Of a stretch of 64,000 nucleotides of DNA, positions 35,413 through 42,942 are shown one piece after another; position 1 is the stretch's first letter; each line of letters begins with the position of its first letter. The translations under genes were made by a program, and so were the position numbers. The notes beneath the pieces are model-generated. The model made no database searches. It saw nothing but the letters and a program-made list of their open reading frames with translations, and had not been told where the DNA came from. The DNA is from Cloacibacterium caeni (GTDB lineage: Bacteria > Bacteroidota > Bacteroidia > Flavobacteriales > Weeksellaceae): assembly GCF_907163105.1 (NCBI RefSeq), contig NZ_OU015321.1, positions 1,116,001 to 1,180,000 of the forward strand, written 5' to 3'.

Positions 35413-36864
35413 TTATTCAAAGATTTTATCTTTAATTTCTTTCAGATATTTCTTCAGTTCTTTGTCAATTTTAGAAACATCTCTGATGGTTTCACAAGCA
35501 TACATTACTGTAGAATGGTCTTTTCCGCCCATTTCTTCGCCAATTTTAGTAAAAGTGGCATTGGTATATTCTTTCGCGAAATACATCGCTAATTGTCTAG
35601 GCAATGCAATTTCTCTTTTTCTGGTTTTAGAAAGCAGTTGCTCTCTCTGAATCCCGAAATATTCGCAAACCACTTCTTGAATATATGGAATATTGATGGT
35701 TTTCTTTTGATTTGCTGCAATCTTGTTAATGGTTTCTTTTAATAAATCTAGACTTAAATCTGATTTAGAAATCATAGAATGCGCAATTACAGAATTAATT
35801 ACACCAATGAGTTCTCTCACGTTAGATTTTACTTCTCCAGCTAAGAAATCTACCATATCATCTTTTAAAACGATACCATCTCTGTGAAGTTTATCTACGA
35901 TAATTTTCTTTCTTGTATCAAAATCTGGAGATTTTACTTCTGCACTTAATCCCCATTTAAAACGAGAAACAATTCTTTCTTGAATATCCTGAATATCAGC
36001 AGGAGCTTTATCAGAAGTTAAGATAATTTGTTTTCCGTTTTGATGCAAATGATCAAAAATGTGGAAGAACATATCCTGAGTTGCAGCTTTCCCAGAAAGA
36101 AACTGAATATCATCTATAATCAAAACATCTACCATTTGGTAAAAATTACCAAAATCTGTTTTATTCTGAGCTTTCGCCGCAGAAACAAACTGCTGGATAA
36201 ATTTTTCTGATGATAAATACAAGACAACTTTATCTGGAAGATTCTGTTTAATATCTAAACCAATTGCGTGAGCTAAGTGCGTTTTTCCTACACCTACTCC
36301 ACCATGAATAAATAATGGGTTAAAAGAAGTTGCACCTGGTCTTTTAGCAATGGTTTTAGCTACGGTACATGCAAATTTATTGCTCTCGCCTTCTACAAAA
36401 TTATCAAATGATAAATTTGGGTTAAGGTTAGCATCTATGTTTACCTTTTTAATTCCTGGAACTACAAAAGGATTCACTAAACTTTTAGAAACTGTGGTAG
36501 GAAGCACCTCTTGAACTTTCGGAGCTTGTACAGAAATTCCTTTATAATTTTGAGTAGCGGGTTTTTCTAATCCTTGTGGTTTATTTTCCATTACAGAATA
36601 CCACAATTTAACTCCTTTTCCGATATTTTTTTTGAGAGCTGCAGAGAGTAGAGAAAGGTAATTTTCTTCTATATATTCTTTATAGAAGTCAGAAGGAACC
36701 AACAATGTAAGATTGTGGTTAATTAATGACACAGGTTGTACCCTGTCAAACAATAAGTCGAATGAGTGTTCTAGTTTTTTTACATCTTCATGCTCAGAAG
36801 CGCTCAAATTGTCTCGCATAAATTTAAGACAACGCTCCCAAATCAAGCCTAAGTTTTGATCCAT
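35413..36864 (-). CDS. dnaA: chromosomal replication initiator protein
   Basis: AAA+ protein that opens the replication origin. The 483-residue protein shows domain I (LGLIWERCLKFM), a linker, the AAA+ core with Walker A GGVGVGKTHL and Walker B VLIIDDIQFLSG, and sensor residues near RFKWGLSAEV. The domain IV DNA-binding signature is GGKDHSTVMYACETI. I see no cluster of TTATCCACA boxes next to it, so the origin is probably elsewhere, as in many Bacteroidetes. Divergent from the thioesterase gene. Confidence 0.98.
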   Translation of the reverse strand: MDQNLGLIWERCLKFMRDNLSASEHEDVKKLEHSFDLLFDRVQPVSLINHNLTLLVPSDFYKEYIEENYLSLLSAALKKNIGKGVKLWYSVMENKPQGLEKPATQNYKGISVQAPKVQEVLPTTVSKSLVNPFVVPGIKKVNIDANLNPNLSFDNFVEGESNKFACTVAKTIAKRPGATSFNPLFIHGGVGVGKTHLAHAIGLDIKQNLPDKVVLYLSSEKFIQQFVSAAKAQNKTDFGNFYQMVDVLIIDDIQFLSGKAATQDMFFHIFDHLHQNGKQIILTSDKAPADIQDIQERIVSRFKWGLSAEVKSPDFDTRKKIIVDKLHRDGIVLKDDMVDFLAGEVKSNVRELIGVINSVIAHSMISKSDLSLDLLKETINKIAANQKKTINIPYIQEVVCEYFGIQREQLLSKTRKREIALPRQLAMYFAKEYTNATFTKIGEEMGGKDHSTVMYACETIRDVSKIDKELKKYLKEIKDKIFE

Positions 36865-36946
36865 TTTTTTCTCTGCTAAATAGTTTTCTCTGATTAATTT
36901 TATCGGGAAGACAAATATGAAAAATAATTATTTCTTAAAAAAATTT

Positions 36947-36977
36947 TTGGGGTATTGCTTTTTTAAAAATATATTTG
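36947..36977 (+). promoter_or_regulatory. promoter of the thioesterase gene
   Basis: TTG at 36947-36949, 20 nt, then TATATTTG at 36970-36977, an exact consensus match 22 nt before the ATG. Confidence 0.65.
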
Positions 36978-36999
36978 TATGTATTAAAGAAAAGTTAAA

Positions 37000-37410
37000 A
37001 TGATACACACAACTCACACATTACGAGTACGTTACGGAGAAACAGACCCTATGAAATATGTCTACTATGGCAACTATGCAGAATACCTAGAAGTTGCTAG
37101 AGTTGAGCTATTTAGAACCCTTGGAATTTCATACGATGAAATCGAAAAACGCGGGATTTGGCTACCTGTTTCAGAGTTTAAAATCAAGTATTTAAAACCT
37201 GCTTTTTATGACGAAATTTTAGAAATTCACACTTACGTAAGAAAAGTTCCGGGAGTAAAAATAGAATTCGAATATGAAATTTACAATGATTCTAAACAAA
37301 AAATCACAGAAGCATCTACTACTCTTTTTTTCTTAGACGCTACAACCAACAAAGTGTCTAGATGTCCTGATTTCTTGATGGAACTCATCCAAAAAAATTG
37401 GAAGGAATAA
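37000..37410 (+). CDS. acyl-CoA thioesterase (YbgC/4-hydroxybenzoyl-CoA type)
   Basis: Hot-dog-fold thioesterase of 136 residues. VRYGETDPMKYVYYGNYAEYLEVARVELFR is the family signature, with the catalytic Asp in GETDPM and the Tyr where many relatives have VVHHxNY. Probably hydrolyses short acyl-CoA. No partner genes (Tol-Pal) are nearby. It is preceded by a good promoter and a hairpin with T-run follows about 130 nt downstream. Confidence 0.88.
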   Translation: MIHTTHTLRVRYGETDPMKYVYYGNYAEYLEVARVELFRTLGISYDEIEKRGIWLPVSEFKIKYLKPAFYDEILEIHTYVRKVPGVKIEFEYEIYNDSKQKITEASTTLFFLDATTNKVSRCPDFLMELIQKNWKE

Positions 37411-37544
37411 GCAAAAAGAACAAAAGTAAAAAAGTGAGATGACAAAAATCATCCAAAAAAATCAAAAAAAAATTTCACCAAAAATGATGACTAAAAATTG
37501 ATTTAGATGAATTAATTTATTGCTTGAATTAATCTCATAATATT

Positions 37545-37567
37545 GCGTTCCTACGGAACGCTTTTTT
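37545..37567 (+). terminator. terminator hairpin with the TTCCTACGGAA core
   Basis: GCGTTCC and GGAACGC form a 7-bp stem with a TAC loop, followed by six T on the plus strand, 135 nt past the thioesterase stop. The core GTTCCTACGGAAC recurs at 37596 and 4671, so it is also a repeat. Confidence 0.6.
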
Positions 37568-37595
37568 ATTAATTAGCAAATTCTACACACATTAC

Positions 37596-37608
37596 ATTCC
37601 TACGGAAT
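37596..37608. repeat. second TTCCTACGGAA palindrome
   Basis: ATTCCTACGGAAT, 5-bp arms with TAC centre, 35 nt after the first copy (37545-37561). No T-run follows, so it is a repeat rather than a terminator. Confidence 0.55.
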
Positions 37609-37660
37609 AAATAATTTTTAAAATCTACAAACTCTATCCATTAAAAAAACACTCGTTTTC

Positions 37661-37708
37661 TCTCCAATTCTACAACTCTCCAATTCTACAACTCTCCCAT
37701 TCTACAAC
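37661..37708. repeat. three 16-base tandem repeats at the pepE 3' end
   Basis: TCTCCAATTCTACAAC at 37661 and 37677 and TCTCCCATTCTACAAC at 37693. The third unit contains the pepE stop codon (37702-37704, minus strand), so the gene end and the repeat coincide. A partial unit follows inside pepE near 37719. Confidence 0.75.
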
Positions 37709-38394
37709 TCACTCCCACTCTCCAATTCATAAGGTTCTTTTCCTTTTTCAAAAATTCTAGTCAGTTGCGTTCCTTCTGTTGTAATTTTATCACCAAGAAC
37801 TCTAATCCAGTTTCCTTCTCTTAAACCAACTACTTTTACCTCATTTTGAGTAAGAAATTCCTTAATTCGGGTTTCTCTAGTTTCTCCATTATGCTTCAAA
37901 TTTGGATTTGGGTCTAAATAATGTGGATTGATATTAAAAGGAACCAATCCCATACAATCAAAACTTGGCGGATATACAATTGGCATATCATTCGTAGTTT
38001 TCATATTTATTCCTGCAATGTTACTTCCTGCAGAAGTTCCCAAATAAGGTTTGCCTGATTTTACATTTTCTGCTAAAACAGACATTAGATTTTCTTCGTG
38101 TAAGGTTTTCACGAGGAGAAAAGTATTTCCGCCGCCTGTAAAAAAGCCTTTTGCTTCGTTTACTGCTGCCATTTTATCTTCAAATTCATGCAATCCTTTT
38201 ACTTTGATATTGATTTGTTCAAAAAAATTTCTCGCAATTTGCGTGTATTCTTCATGTGAAATTCCGCTTGGTCTTGCGAAAGGTATAAAGATGATTTCGT
38301 CTATTCTGCTGAATAATTCGGCAATTTCTTCTTTGATATATTCTAAATATTTCCCACCAAAAAGTGAAGAGGTAGAAGCTAATAAAACGTTCAT
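37702..38394 (-). CDS. pepE: dipeptidase E (alpha-aspartyl dipeptidase)
   Basis: Cleaves Asp-Xaa dipeptides; serine peptidase of family S51 with an ASAGSN-like nucleophile elbow (GTSAGSNIAG, Ser121). The 230-residue length and the N-terminal NVLLASTSSLFGGKYLEYI fit the family. The Asp-His partners are in the NPHYLDPNPN region. The C-terminus (ESGSEL) is encoded by a tandem-repeat unit, so the last residues are probably not conserved. A heptad array sits directly before its start codon. Confidence 0.92.
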   Translation of the reverse strand: MNVLLASTSSLFGGKYLEYIKEEIAELFSRIDEIIFIPFARPSGISHEEYTQIARNFFEQINIKVKGLHEFEDKMAAVNEAKGFFTGGGNTFLLVKTLHEENLMSVLAENVKSGKPYLGTSAGSNIAGINMKTTNDMPIVYPPSFDCMGLVPFNINPHYLDPNPNLKHNGETRETRIKEFLTQNEVKVVGLREGNWIRVLGDKITTEGTQLTRIFEKGKEPYELESGSEL

Positions 38395-38397
38395 GGA

Positions 38398-38432
38398 GTT
38401 ATAAATGATGAGTGATAAGTTATAAATGTTAA
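38398..38432. repeat. 7-base array directly upstream of pepE
   Basis: Five 7-base units: GTTATAA, ATGATGA, GTGATAA, GTTATAA, ATGTTAA. On the minus strand the array ends 3 nt before the pepE start codon, the same placement as at purD, purN and yaaA. Units are degenerate, so the array is less certain than the purN one. Confidence 0.45.
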
Positions 38433-38481
38433 ATATTAGTGGGCAAATTTATGTGAAAAATATGAAAATTGAACCAAAATT

Positions 38482-38621
38482 GCGCCCCAGATTGAAGTGA
38501 AGCTCTTTTATTTTTTTGCTAGAAAACCCTTTCTGCGTTTTTTGCATATTAAGATTAACGCAGAAAGGGTTGAGCATTGGGAAAAATAAAAAGCGGGAAC
38601 GTAAAGCTGGAAATGTGCGCC
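38482..38621 (+). repeat. dispersed structured element, copy B
   Basis: About 140 bp bounded by GCGCC at both ends. A 5' box (GCGCCCCAGATTGAAGTGAA) and a 3' box (AAGCGGGAACGTAAAGCTGG) enclose nested inverted repeats. An outer CTTTTATTTTT/AAAAATAAAAAG pair surrounds an inner perfect 15-bp pair, AACCCTTTCTGCGTT at 38525-38539 and AACGCAGAAAGGGTT at 38557-38571. Same family as copies A and C. No open reading frame; it lies between pepE and tal, which are divergent. Confidence 0.65.
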
Positions 38622-38664
38622 AAAAAAACTATAAACTAATTCCTTAAAACTAATCCCTAATCCT

Positions 38665-38672
38665 TATCTTTG
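38665..38672 (+). promoter_or_regulatory. tal promoter element
   Basis: TATCTTTG, an exact TAnnTTTG match, 17 nt before the tal start codon. The surrounding CCTTATCTTTGCAAAAAAT is nearly identical to the metG promoter region. Confidence 0.6.
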
Positions 38673-38689
38673 CAAAAAATAATTTTAAC

Positions 38690-39343
38690 ATGAAATTTTT
38701 TATTGATACAGCTAATCTAGACCAAATTAGAGAAGCACAAGATTTAGGAATTCTAGACGGTGTTACGACCAATCCAAGTTTAATGGCGAAAGAAGGCATT
38801 TCTGGAGCTGAAGCGATTAAAAATCATTACAAAACGATTTGCGAAATCGTAGATGGTGATATTTCTGCGGAAGTTCTAAGTACTACTTACGAAGAAATGA
38901 TAAAAGAAGGCGAAGAATTGGCTGCAATTCACCCAAACATCGTGGTAAAAATTCCTATGATTAAAGACGGAATTAAAGCTTTAAAATATTTTACAGATAA
39001 AGGAATTAAAACCAACTGTACTTTAATTTTCTCTGCTGGACAAGCGCTTCTTGCTGCAAAAGCTGGTGCTACTTACGTTTCTCCTTTCTTAGGAAGATTA
39101 GATGATGTTTCTACAGACGGATTAGCATTAATAGAAGAAATTAGAATTATTTTTGATAACTACGATTACAAAACTGAAATTCTAGCAGCTTCTATCCGTC
39201 ATTCTATGCACATTATCAACTGTGCAAAAATTGGTGCAGATGTAGTAACTACACCTCTTGCTCCGATTTTATCTTTACTAAAACACCCTTTAACTGACAA
39301 CGGTTTAGCTCAATTTATTGCAGATTCTAAAAAGATGATGTAA
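38690..39343 (+). CDS. transaldolase-like protein (TalC/FSA family)
   Basis: Class I aldolase of 217 residues in the short transaldolase/fructose-6-phosphate aldolase subfamily. N-terminal [20 protein letters not shown] and [14 protein letters not shown] are typical; the Schiff-base Lys is in [10 protein letters not shown] (about Lys87). Most members of this length are transaldolases in the non-oxidative pentose phosphate path. The exact activity depends on a few residues I do not resolve here. Confidence 0.92.
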   Translation: MKFFIDTANLDQIREAQDLGILDGVTTNPSLMAKEGISGAEAIKNHYKTICEIVDGDISAEVLSTTYEEMIKEGEELAAIHPNIVVKIPMIKDGIKALKYFTDKGIKTNCTLIFSAGQALLAAKAGATYVSPFLGRLDDVSTDGLALIEEIRIIFDNYDYKTEILAASIRHSMHIINCAKIGADVVTTPLAPILSLLKHPLTDNGLAQFIADSKKMM

Positions 39344-39347
39344 TAAA

Positions 39348-39382
39348 GATGCTGGATGTTAGATGTTGGAAGATAGATGATA
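39348..39382. repeat. 7-base array after tal
   Basis: Five related 7-base units from GATGCTG through GATGTTA, GATGTTG and GAAGATA to GATGATA, starting 4 nt after the tal stop codon. It leads directly into a terminator hairpin. Confidence 0.5.
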
Positions 39383-39383
39383 A

Positions 39384-39435
39384 AAAACTCAAAATTTACT
39401 TCCTTTAGGATTGAGGCTAATAAATTTTGAGTTTT
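39384..39435 (+). terminator. terminator after tal
   Basis: A 15-bp perfect arm pair, AAAACTCAAAATTTA and TAAATTTTGAGTTTT, separated by 22 nt. The right arm ends in T4. Probably ends the tal transcript. Confidence 0.65.
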
Positions 39436-39440
39436 CTAAA

Positions 39441-39475
39441 AATAAAAATCCTGAAAATTTAGATTTTCAGGATTT
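39441..39475 (-). terminator. intrinsic terminator after the GLPGLI gene
   Basis: Minus-strand hairpin, AATCCTGAAAAT with ATTTTCAGGATT (12 bp, 4-nt loop), followed by T-rich sequence, 8 nt past the GLPGLI gene stop. It lies back to back with the tal terminator. Confidence 0.75.
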
Positions 39476-39483
39476 TATATTTT

Positions 39484-40344
39484 TCATTGAAGCAAGTCTA
39501 ACTCTAAAAGATTGTTGTCTCGCTTGTTATTTTCTTTTACTTGTTGTTCTCTTCTTTTAATCATTTCCGATGCAGAAATTTCGTTTCCGTTTTGGTCTCT
39601 GAACTGAAGTACTGCTCCATTCGCCATCGCCATTTTCATGGATTTTGCTGGATCATTTCGGTCTTCTAGAAATATTTTTTTGTACTGTTCTTGATTAACT
39701 TCTATATATTTATCATTACCTACAAATTCTGAAACTTTTTGAATTTCCTCTTTATATTTTCCTACTGCTTTTAGTTCAAAAACGTGAGATTGAGTAGCAT
39801 CTTCCAGCTTCACAATCAATCCTGGTAATCCTCTAAATTTATAAGGACCATCTTGAAAAGGCAATTCCTCGGTGAACCAAGCCGTCCATTTTCTTCCTGC
39901 AAATTCTGTAACCGCTTTTTGTGCCTCGAACTCTCCTATTTTTTGTTTTTCTGGAAGAATTTTCCACTGAATTTTTCTTTTGTCCCAAACTTTATAAGCA
40001 TCCATTCCGCTTCTGGTTAATGAAAACGTTTCGAAAGAAGGATAGTTCTTATGAATTTTATAGCGTACGCTGCCTTTTCTCATAGACATGGCTTTCATGT
40101 CTACATTCATACTTCCAGTCGCTTTAATTTGCTTCTCAAAAGCAGCCGTAATAATAGAATCTGAAACATAAACTTCTCTGCTGTAAAATTTAGAACCTTT
40201 CTCCGAAATATCTAGATACATAAGTTCTGATTTTACGTCCGCTTTGTTGGTAGAATCCGTCACAAATTTATAATCATAGATAAATCTGTTCTGCGCCGAA
40301 AAGACTGCGGAAATCAATAAAAAAGTAAAAAGTAATTTTTTCAT
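39484..40344 (-). CDS. GLPGLI family protein
   Basis: A 286-residue secreted protein of the Bacteroidetes GLPGLI family, named for the motif present here in KFRGLPGLIVKLED. Signal peptide (ending near FSAQ), then a beta-rich domain with WFTEELPFQDGPYKF. Function unknown in the family, although members often lie near TonB-linked receptors or M56/BlaI genes. Here the neighbour is the M56 protease, 145 nt upstream. Confidence 0.9.
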   Translation of the reverse strand: MKKLLFTFLLISAVFSAQNRFIYDYKFVTDSTNKADVKSELMYLDISEKGSKFYSREVYVSDSIITAAFEKQIKATGSMNVDMKAMSMRKGSVRYKIHKNYPSFETFSLTRSGMDAYKVWDKRKIQWKILPEKQKIGEFEAQKAVTEFAGRKWTAWFTEELPFQDGPYKFRGLPGLIVKLEDATQSHVFELKAVGKYKEEIQKVSEFVGNDKYIEVNQEQYKKIFLEDRNDPAKSMKMAMANGAVLQFRDQNGNEISASEMIKRREQQVKENNKRDNNLLELDLLQ

Positions 40345-40446
40345 ATGTAGATATTTATTGTTTTTTAGAGGTCATATGCAATCGCTGAATCTAAATTAGT
40401 GTTTTTGTTTACTACTAATGGCGATTTCATAGGTGTATTAATTTAA

Positions 40447-40481
40447 AAAATCCTTCAAGATTTTTAAACTTGAAGGATTTT
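40447..40481 (-). terminator. intrinsic terminator after the M56 gene
   Basis: Minus-strand hairpin of 13 bp (AAAATCCTTCAAG with CTTGAAGGATTTT, 9-nt loop) followed by T-rich sequence, beginning 9 nt after the M56 gene stop. Confidence 0.8.
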
Positions 40482-40489
40482 AAGTTTTT

Positions 40490-42337
40490 TTATTTGGTTT
40501 GAATTCTTATTTCGCCTTCTTCTTTGCCATTATTCACGTTTTTATTTACGTTTACAGTAGCAATATCATTAGGATTTAATTTATCCATTTCTTCTTTGGT
40601 AGAAAGTTTACCATTGATATAATATTTAATCGATTTATCCGAGAAAACTTTCATTGATTTTAATCCTTCAACTTCACTATTTCTAGTGGCTAAATTATAC
40701 TTTATTTTATCTGCGGAAACACTTACTCCTCCATCTTTTGGGACATTAGCATCTACAGTAATCAACCAAGGATTATTTTGAGCATATTTTCTAGAAATTT
40801 CGGCCTGTTGTTTGGCAATTTCAGCTTGTTTTCTAGCCAGTTCTGCTTGTTTTTTTGAAAGTTCGGCTCTTTCTTTTGAAAGTTTATCTAATTTTTTGAT
40901 TTCTTCTTTCGTAAGATTAGAATTTGGGCTGTTTTTTAACTTTTCTATACTTATAGGTGGAGTTATTGGAACTGGAAATTGAAAATCAAAGTTTTCTGGA
41001 GATCTAGACTTTTTGATCTTGATAATTGCATCTTTTAAACTAGGTTGACTAAGTTTCATTTTCAACTCTTTTAACTTTTCTTCATTAAATTTGAATTGAT
41101 TTTTAAATTCTTCTGAATTGAAAACTTCATCTATATTATTTAAATTAAATTCAAATTCTTTCCAATTATTTTGATACGCTTCAGAATTAGCAATTTTATC
41201 AATTTCGTTTCCAAGATTTTCTAATTCTTTGGCTTTCAGTTCATAATCATAACTATCTGCACCTTTTTCTTTAGCGATTTTCTGTAACTCTTCAGATTTT
41301 TTACGAGTTTGTTCGCTAAGAGTAGCTATTTTTTCGTTCTCTTTTCTAATTTTTTCAGAAGCTTTATTAATTTTCGCTTGTTGAGCTTCTAACAGTTTTT
41401 GCACATCTTTTTCTTTAACGGTATCTTTTTTAAGTTCCTGAACCGCAATTTCTATGGCTTTATTTTGCTTTTTAATTTCAATATTTTTAGCATTAACCAA
41501 TAGCGCAAAGGAAACTCCGAAAAGAATTGGCAAAGCCAAAATTCTACGCGCATAACTGTATTTTGTATTTTTCTGTGTAAGCATTTTTAGTCGTTTTTTA
41601 AGGTTTGATGATAAAAACGGACTGGTTGCAGGCAATACATTTCCAGAGAAATTACTCGCCAAAAGCATCTGCGCAAATGCTCTAGTGTCCGCGTTTTTCA
41701 CAGCTTTTTTGTCTGCCAAATATTCATGAATAAGGGTGATTTCTTTTTTGATGAAGTAAAAAATTGGATTAAACCAAAACAGCGATTGAATAATTTGGAC
41801 AAACAGTTTATCAAAACTGTGTTTTTGTTCTATGTGTACCATTTCGTGTTTCAGGATTTGTTTTCCTAAATCTGAGTTGATCAGAATCGATTTTTTCCAA
41901 AACAAATTTCTAAAAAACGAAAACGGAGCATCATGCAAATTGGTGTTATAAAAGGTAATTCCTTCTATGCTTTCCTTCGGAAATTCTTTTTTGAGTTGAT
42001 GAATTTTCACCAATCCTAAAGTTAATTTAGCCAAAAGATAAAAGGAAACGATTCCCAAAATCAAAGCTCCAAAATTCCAAAAATTGAAAGAATTTCCAAC
42101 TTCTTGAGAAGAATTTTGGTTGAATTGATTCAGCAATAATAAAATTCTACTATCGGTTTCTATAGTGAAATATTCTACTTTTAAAAGCGGTAACAAAAGG
42201 CTTAAAACCATTGTTCCCAGAAGGTAAAATCTGTTATAATGGTGAAAAGTTTTGTCACGAAGAAACAAAAGATAATATGCCGACATCACTGCCGAAACTA
42301 AAATCATCTTTCCGAAATACAGGAATATTGTTTCCAT
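40490..42337 (-). CDS. M56-family sensor metallopeptidase (BlaR1-like)
   Basis: Inner-membrane zinc protease of 615 residues. The N-terminal four-helix membrane part (about 1-130) and the cytosolic M56 site HEMVHIEQKH (near residue 165) are followed by a helix near 270. A long Lys/Glu-rich coiled-coil periplasmic region contains seven-residue repeats of the type AELARKQ/AEIAKQQ (near 490-520). The C-terminus (KYYINGKLSTKEEMDKL, NPNDIATVNVNKN) resembles the plug domain of TonB receptors. In BlaR1 systems the protease cleaves the repressor on a signal. The signal here is unknown. Confidence 0.88.
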   Translation of the reverse strand: METIFLYFGKMILVSAVMSAYYLLFLRDKTFHHYNRFYLLGTMVLSLLLPLLKVEYFTIETDSRILLLLNQFNQNSSQEVGNSFNFWNFGALILGIVSFYLLAKLTLGLVKIHQLKKEFPKESIEGITFYNTNLHDAPFSFFRNLFWKKSILINSDLGKQILKHEMVHIEQKHSFDKLFVQIIQSLFWFNPIFYFIKKEITLIHEYLADKKAVKNADTRAFAQMLLASNFSGNVLPATSPFLSSNLKKRLKMLTQKNTKYSYARRILALPILFGVSFALLVNAKNIEIKKQNKAIEIAVQELKKDTVKEKDVQKLLEAQQAKINKASEKIRKENEKIATLSEQTRKKSEELQKIAKEKGADSYDYELKAKELENLGNEIDKIANSEAYQNNWKEFEFNLNNIDEVFNSEEFKNQFKFNEEKLKELKMKLSQPSLKDAIIKIKKSRSPENFDFQFPVPITPPISIEKLKNSPNSNLTKEEIKKLDKLSKERAELSKKQAELARKQAEIAKQQAEISRKYAQNNPWLITVDANVPKDGGVSVSADKIKYNLATRNSEVEGLKSMKVFSDKSIKYYINGKLSTKEEMDKLNPNDIATVNVNKNVNNGKEEGEIRIQTK

Positions 42338-42403
42338 AGTTTTTGTTTTAAGTGTTGATTAATAAGTAATTGCGAATGACGAAGCTGTTACACTTCTTAC
42401 TCA

Positions 42404-42769
42404 TTATTTTTTAAGTTCTTTTAGAAGCATCTCTAAATCTTCTACACTCATCTCATTTTTTTCTACCAAAAATGAAACAGCGTTTCTGTAAGAACCTTCA
42501 AAATAGTTCTTCACCAAACTTTTTATGGATTTTCCGCTGTAGGTTTCTTTAGAAATAAGCGGGAAATATTCGTGTTGTCTTCCGTGAACATTATGCCCTA
42601 CAAACTCTTTTTCCATCAAAATTTTTAAAATGGTAGAAACAGTGTTGGTATGAGGTTTCGGTTCTGGAAAAAGCTCTAATATATCTTTTAAGAAACCTTT
42701 TTCTAGCTCCCAAAGATATTGCATTACTTGTTCTTCTGCTTTTGTAAGTGTTTTTGCTGTCATAATCAT
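42404..42769 (-). CDS. BlaI/MecI/CopY-family transcriptional repressor
   Basis: Winged-helix repressor of 121 residues: LTKAEEQVMQYLWELEKG is the family entry, and KPHTNTVSTILKILMEK the recognition-helix region. It lies 66 nt upstream of the M56 protease gene, the standard sensor/repressor pair. Two ACTAA-N4-TTAGT dyads flank its own promoter (42837-42850 and 42882-42895), which predicts autorepression. The residues cut by the protease cannot be placed. A start two codons later (MTAKTLTKAEE) is also possible. Confidence 0.92.
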   Translation of the reverse strand: MIMTAKTLTKAEEQVMQYLWELEKGFLKDILELFPEPKPHTNTVSTILKILMEKEFVGHNVHGRQHEYFPLISKETYSGKSIKSLVKNYFEGSYRNAVSFLVEKNEMSVEDLEMLLKELKK

Positions 42770-42836
42770 TACATCATTATTGATAAGAAGAAATTTACTA
42801 TTTCTAAAATCAAGTTTAACAAAAAAGAAATCATAA

Positions 42837-42895
42837 CTAATAATTTAGTGATACAAATTTAGAAAAGATTTTCTTTTATCACTAAAAAATTAGTT
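42837..42895. promoter_or_regulatory. blaI promoter with two operator dyads
   Basis: Two copies of ACTAA-N4-TTAGT (42837-42850 and 42882-42895), the symmetry expected for BlaI-type dimers. Between them on the minus strand is TAAATTTG (42855-42862), an exact TAnnTTTG. The upstream dyad covers the -33 region and the downstream dyad lies past the start point, so a bound repressor would block the polymerase on both sides. The outer 18 bp also form one large inverted repeat with two mismatches. Confidence 0.7.
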
Positions 42896-42942
42896 AAAAA
42901 ATTGTTAAATTTTTATAACATGATGAAATTCAATAGAATAAA

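Noticed and set aside
35413-37000. Replication origin beside dnaA
   Set aside because: No cluster of TTATCCACA-type boxes or AT-rich repeat array is visible around dnaA, and Bacteroidetes origins are often elsewhere.
37411-37701. CRISPR array
   Set aside because: The 16-base tandem repeats have no spacers; no cas gene is present in the window.
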